DNA from: Acidobacteriaceae bacterium
GTDB taxonomy: Bacteria; Acidobacteriota; Terriglobia; Terriglobales; Acidobacteriaceae
DNA length: 7,927 bases
Direction of reading: 5' to 3'
Assembly (NCBI GenBank): GCA_030044455.1
Contig: JASHVU010000105.1
Location: 1-7,927 of the forward strand
Of this stretch, positions 5,723 to 7,927 are shown in pieces (position 1 is the first letter of the stretch; every line of letters starts with the position of its first letter). The position numbers and the translations under genes are program-made. The notes under the pieces were generated by a model. That model searched no databases and was not told the origin of the DNA. It was given only the letters and a program-made list of their open reading frames with translations.

Positions 5723-6955
5723 TCAGTGCCTCCGCAAGCCTAGAATGCTCAGGAAAAAGCTGCTGCAGACAACCTGAACACCCAGCGTGAGAGAGAAAAC
5801 GGAAGGCATTACGATGCGCAACATGTGATCGGGATTAAGTGGTCCGAAGCTCCGCGCCGCCCATCCCGAAACGGCAAATATAGATCCTGATATTCCCAAC
5901 AATACAAGAAGGCCGCCAAATGCAAGACCGGTTTCAAGCTTCACATATTGAAGGGCCCAGCTGAACCGGGGATCTTCCGGCAACAGCCCCTCTGAGATTG
6001 CAAACACCTTGGTAAAAACAGCGAAAGCAACCAGTTGAAAGCCCAGCAGGATGGCAACGAAAGCGTAGAGAAGCGTATGCACGTCAAAGCCGATTCCATG
6101 AGTCATGAGGGGACCCGGCAACAGAAGCGCACAGCCGAGCAGACCGGCCAGGATGAGCAGCGTCCCCGGGTACAGAAACAGCCAGCGAGGGCTGTACATC
6201 AGCAAAAACCGCAGGTGTCTCCATCCGTCCCGCCATGTCCGCAAGTGGGGTGGACGGCTGCGGCCGTCAGGCGATAACGTAGTCGGAATCTCGCTGATCT
6301 TCATTTGAAGAAGGCTCGCCTTGACTACCATTTCACTGGCAAACTCCATTCCAGTGGAGCGGATATTCATGCGCAGAAAGCTTTCCTTGCGAAAAGCCCG
6401 GATGCCGCAATGGAAATCTCCGCAAGGCGAATGGAAGAACAGCCTTCCAATGCCGGTCAGGACTGGATTGCCGAGGTAGCGATGCAGGGGCGGCATCGCA
6501 TTCTCTACGATGCCGCCGCGGAAACGATTGCCCATGACCAGGTCTGACCCGGAGTGCAGTTGCTCAAGGAATGCAGGAATTTGCGTGAAGTTGTAACTGT
6601 CGTCGGCATCCGCCATCAGCACAAAATCACCTCGCGCCGCTGCGATGCCGCCGATGAGCGCATTTCCATAACCTCGATCGGCAACCTTGACGACACGCGC
6701 ACCTTCAGACCGCGCCAGTTCAATCGAGCCATCCGTCGATCCATTATCTGCAACGATGACCTCGCCCCTGATGCCCGCATCGCGCAGCGTTTTAAGCGCC
6801 TTCCGAACGCAAATCCCCACTGTCTCATGCTCGTTCAAACATGGCATGACGACGGAAAGCTCCGTCAATTCGGCAAGAGACGCTTCGCGGTTACGATTCT
6901 CTACTGAAGAGCCGATTCGGGGGGATCTCCCGCCTGGGTTCACCGACGCATTCAC
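5723..6955 (-). CDS. GT2 glycosyltransferase with four C-terminal membrane helices
   Basis: A 410-residue inner-membrane family 2 glycosyltransferase of the kind often labelled dolichol-P-glucose synthetase-like. The catalytic GT-A domain (about 32-240) has SVVMPCLNEHETV (34-46), VIVADNGSTDGS (66-77), DRGYGNAL (93-100), the DxD-type MADADDSY (114-121), VMGNRF (140-145) and PCGDFHCGIRAFRK (177-190). Four hydrophobic helices follow (about 256-280, 292-318, 345-366, 380-404), which distinguishes it from the two-helix enzyme encoded at 3752. The start is GTG at 6955 with GAGGAA (6966-6961) five bases upstream; the first in-frame ATG lies inside the catalytic strand and cannot be the start. It probably glycosylates polyprenyl phosphate, with donor sugar unknown. 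It is 28 bases upstream of the methyltransferase gene and about 110 bases downstream of rplQ, from which a hairpin separates it. Confidence 0.9.
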   Translation of the reverse strand: MNASVNPGGRSPRIGSSVENRNREASLAELTELSVVMPCLNEHETVGICVRKALKTLRDAGIRGEVIVADNGSTDGSIELARSEGARVVKVADRGYGNALIGGIAAARGDFVLMADADDSYNFTQIPAFLEQLHSGSDLVMGNRFRGGIVENAMPPLHRYLGNPVLTGIGRLFFHSPCGDFHCGIRAFRKESFLRMNIRSTGMEFASEMVVKASLLQMKISEIPTTLSPDGRSRPPHLRTWRDGWRHLRFLLMYSPRWLFLYPGTLLILAGLLGCALLLPGPLMTHGIGFDVHTLLYAFVAILLGFQLVAFAVFTKVFAISEGLLPEDPRFSWALQYVKLETGLAFGGLLVLLGISGSIFAVSGWAARSFGPLNPDHMLRIVMPSVFSLTLGVQVVCSSFFLSILGLRRH

Positions 6956-6989
6956 TCGAGTTCCTCAACACCCCTTGATGATGAGCAAT

Positions 6990-7023
6990 AGAAAGCGCAG
7001 ACGCCTGGAAGAGACGCCTGCGC
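6990..7023 (-). terminator. intrinsic terminator-like hairpin after rplQ
   Basis: On the minus strand, bases 7023-6995 fold into a 12-base-pair stem (ten Watson-Crick pairs and two G-U pairs) with a 5-base CTTCC loop, followed by TTTCT (6994-6990). It lies 46 bases past the rplQ stop and about 35 bases before the GT2 start. It most likely ends the alpha-operon transcript; the T-run is short, so readthrough into the GT2 gene is possible. Confidence 0.6.
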
Positions 7024-7068
7024 GGAATGATACAGGAGGTTAAACATCTGGAGAAGCGGAGGAGGCGA

Positions 7069-7557
7069 TCAGGCAGCCTCTTCGCCGCCCTTGTCTTCCG
7101 ACTCGGCCTGCTTCTGCTGCTCCTCGAGCTGCTTCTCGAGCTCGGCGCGCTTTTTTGACTTCAAGTCGGCGCGCTTCTGGCGCTTCACTTCAAGCTGTTT
7201 CTCGGCGCCAAGCAGTTCGATAAACGCCTTGTCGGCGCCGTCGCCCTGCTGGAAGCCGGTGCGGACGATGCGCAGATAGCCGCCCTGGCGGTCGCTGTAG
7301 CGCTTTGCAACCTCGTCGAAAAGACGCGAAACCGCCTGATCGGTCTGGAGAAAGCTGAGCGCCTGGCGGCGGGAATGCAAATCGCCCTTCTTGCCCAGGG
7401 TGATCATCTTTTCGATGTGGGGCCTGACAGCCTTGGCCTTGGCCACGGTCGTCTCGACCCGGTCTTCCTGAATGACGGACGTGACCAGGTTCCGCAAAAG
7501 CGCGCGGCGGTGGCTGGTATTTCGTCCGAGCTTGAATCCTGCATTGCGATGGCGCAT
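7069..7557 (-). CDS. rplQ: 50S ribosomal protein L17
   Basis: A component of the large ribosomal subunit that binds 23S rRNA near the exit-tunnel outer surface. The start is typical of L17: [20 protein letters not shown] (1-20), followed by [18 protein letters not shown] (20-37) and the [20 protein letters not shown] segment (40-59); [15 protein letters not shown] (92-106) is the conserved C-terminal core. The core ends near residue 118. Residues 119-162 are an added, highly charged, probably helical tail (Lys/Arg-rich, then Glu/Gln-rich, ending GGEEAA), making the protein 162 residues against about 120-130 in most bacteria. The ATG at 7557 has AAGGA (7568-7564) six bases upstream. It is the last gene of the alpha operon, after rpoA, with an unusually long repeat-filled 95-base spacer. 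Confidence 0.97.
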   Translation of the reverse strand: MRHRNAGFKLGRNTSHRRALLRNLVTSVIQEDRVETTVAKAKAVRPHIEKMITLGKKGDLHSRRQALSFLQTDQAVSRLFDEVAKRYSDRQGGYLRIVRTGFQQGDGADKAFIELLGAEKQLEVKRQKRADLKSKKRAELEKQLEEQQKQAESEDKGGEEAA

Positions 7558-7578
7558 GTTTTTTCCTTCTAGGAACCA

Positions 7579-7652
7579 AGGGACTAGGGACCAGGGACAA
7601 AGTACGCGACGGTCTCTCTATTCCCTAGCCCCTATTCCCTAGTCCCTGTTTC
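7579..7652. repeat. heptanucleotide repeats with inverted arms in the rpoA-rplQ spacer
   Basis: Two 7-base-period arrays face each other. At 7579-7599 there are three units: AGGGACT, AGGGACC, AGGGACA. At 7618-7652 there are five: CTATTCC, CTAGCCC, CTATTCC, CTAGTCC, CTGTTTC. The second array contains the 11-base direct repeat CTATTCCCTAG (7618-7628 and 7632-7642, period 14). The arms are complementary: AGGGACTAGGGA (7579-7590) pairs perfectly with TCCCTAGTCCCT (7636-7647) around a 45-base loop. The second array ends directly against the rpoA stop codon. The transcript would form a hairpin between two essential genes. Confidence 0.75.
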
Positions 7653-7927
7653 TTAGAAATTCTCCGTCTCGGTAGGCAGTTGCAAATCCACTGAGTCGAG
7701 CGGCTCGTCCTCTTCGTCGTATCGTCCGTAGCTGGCTGCCAGAGCAGTGGCCGGCGGAATGCTGGTCGGCCCAGGAACCGCGTTGCCCTGTTCGTCGATT
7801 TTCATGCCCAGCGAAAGACCCATCTGTGCAAGGATTTCCTTGATTTCGTTCAAACTCTTGCGACCAAAGTTCTTGGTCTTCAGCATCTCGGCCTCAGTCT
7901 TCTGCACCAGCTCGCCAATGGTCTGAA
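7653..7927 (-). CDS. rpoA: DNA-directed RNA polymerase subunit alpha, C-terminal part (5' truncated by window edge)
   Basis: The last 90 residues of RpoA, read from the window edge. The beginning of the protein lies past 7927, so no start is present; GTG at 7907 is an internal valine codon. [16 protein letters not shown] leads into the alpha C-terminal domain segment [14 protein letters not shown], then GLSLGM. In E. coli, Asn294, Gly296, Lys298 and Ser299 of this segment contact UP-element DNA; the equivalents N, G, K and S are all kept here. After the domain comes a tail of about 45 residues, rich in acidic residues ([12 protein letters not shown]) and ending TETENF. It is followed by rplQ, the standard alpha-operon order. 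Confidence 0.97.
   Translation of the reverse strand, partial: QTIGELVQKTEAEMLKTKNFGRKSLNEIKEILAQMGLSLGMKIDEQGNAVPGPTSIPPATALAASYGRYDEEDEPLDSVDLQLPTETENF

Noticed and set aside
7579..7652. CRISPR array
   Set aside because: The units are 7 bases long and contiguous, with no spacers of 30 or more bases and no cas genes nearby.

Overview
The window looks like a piece of an Acidobacteriota (probably Terriglobia-class) chromosome. This rests on moderate GC content, the style of the RpoA and L17 tails, short heptanucleotide repeats between genes, and a mix of housekeeping and surface-glycan genes. I place it by resemblance only; no search was run. It is ordinary bacterial chromosome: no phage, insertion sequence, CRISPR array, tRNA or rRNA is visible.

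Layout. (1) Positions 18-2076 hold a nickel module: a NiCoT-family nickel/cobalt permease on the minus strand, and divergently from it a nikR nickel-sensing repressor on the plus strand. About 475 bases between them carry several inverted repeats, a putative nikR promoter and a short array of degenerate 7-base repeats. (2) Positions 2129-6955 hold a cell-envelope glycan region. A DUF2142 polytopic membrane protein (minus) is divergent from a GtrB/DPM1-like polyprenyl-phosphate glycosyltransferase (plus). That gene converges on a minus-strand pair made of a second, four-helix GT2 glycosyltransferase and a class I SAM methyltransferase. (3) Positions 7069-7927 hold the end of the ribosomal alpha operon on the minus strand: the 3' part of rpoA, then rplQ, followed by a hairpin terminator.

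How the genes work together. NikR probably sets expression of the permease in response to Ni(II), the usual logic for such pairs. The two GT2 enzymes are of the type that loads sugars onto a polyprenyl-phosphate carrier at the inner membrane face. The DUF2142 protein has the topology and first-loop acidic motif of GT-C-like transferases that use such donors outside the membrane, so the four genes may jointly decorate a surface glycan, lipid or protein; this is inference. The alpha-operon genes are unrelated housekeeping functions.

I did not find a convincing new system. The most noteworthy signals are the two heptamer-repeat patches (one forming inverted arms inside the rpoA-rplQ spacer), the divergent DUF2142/GtrB-like pair, and the unusual SAM-binding loop of the methyltransferase.
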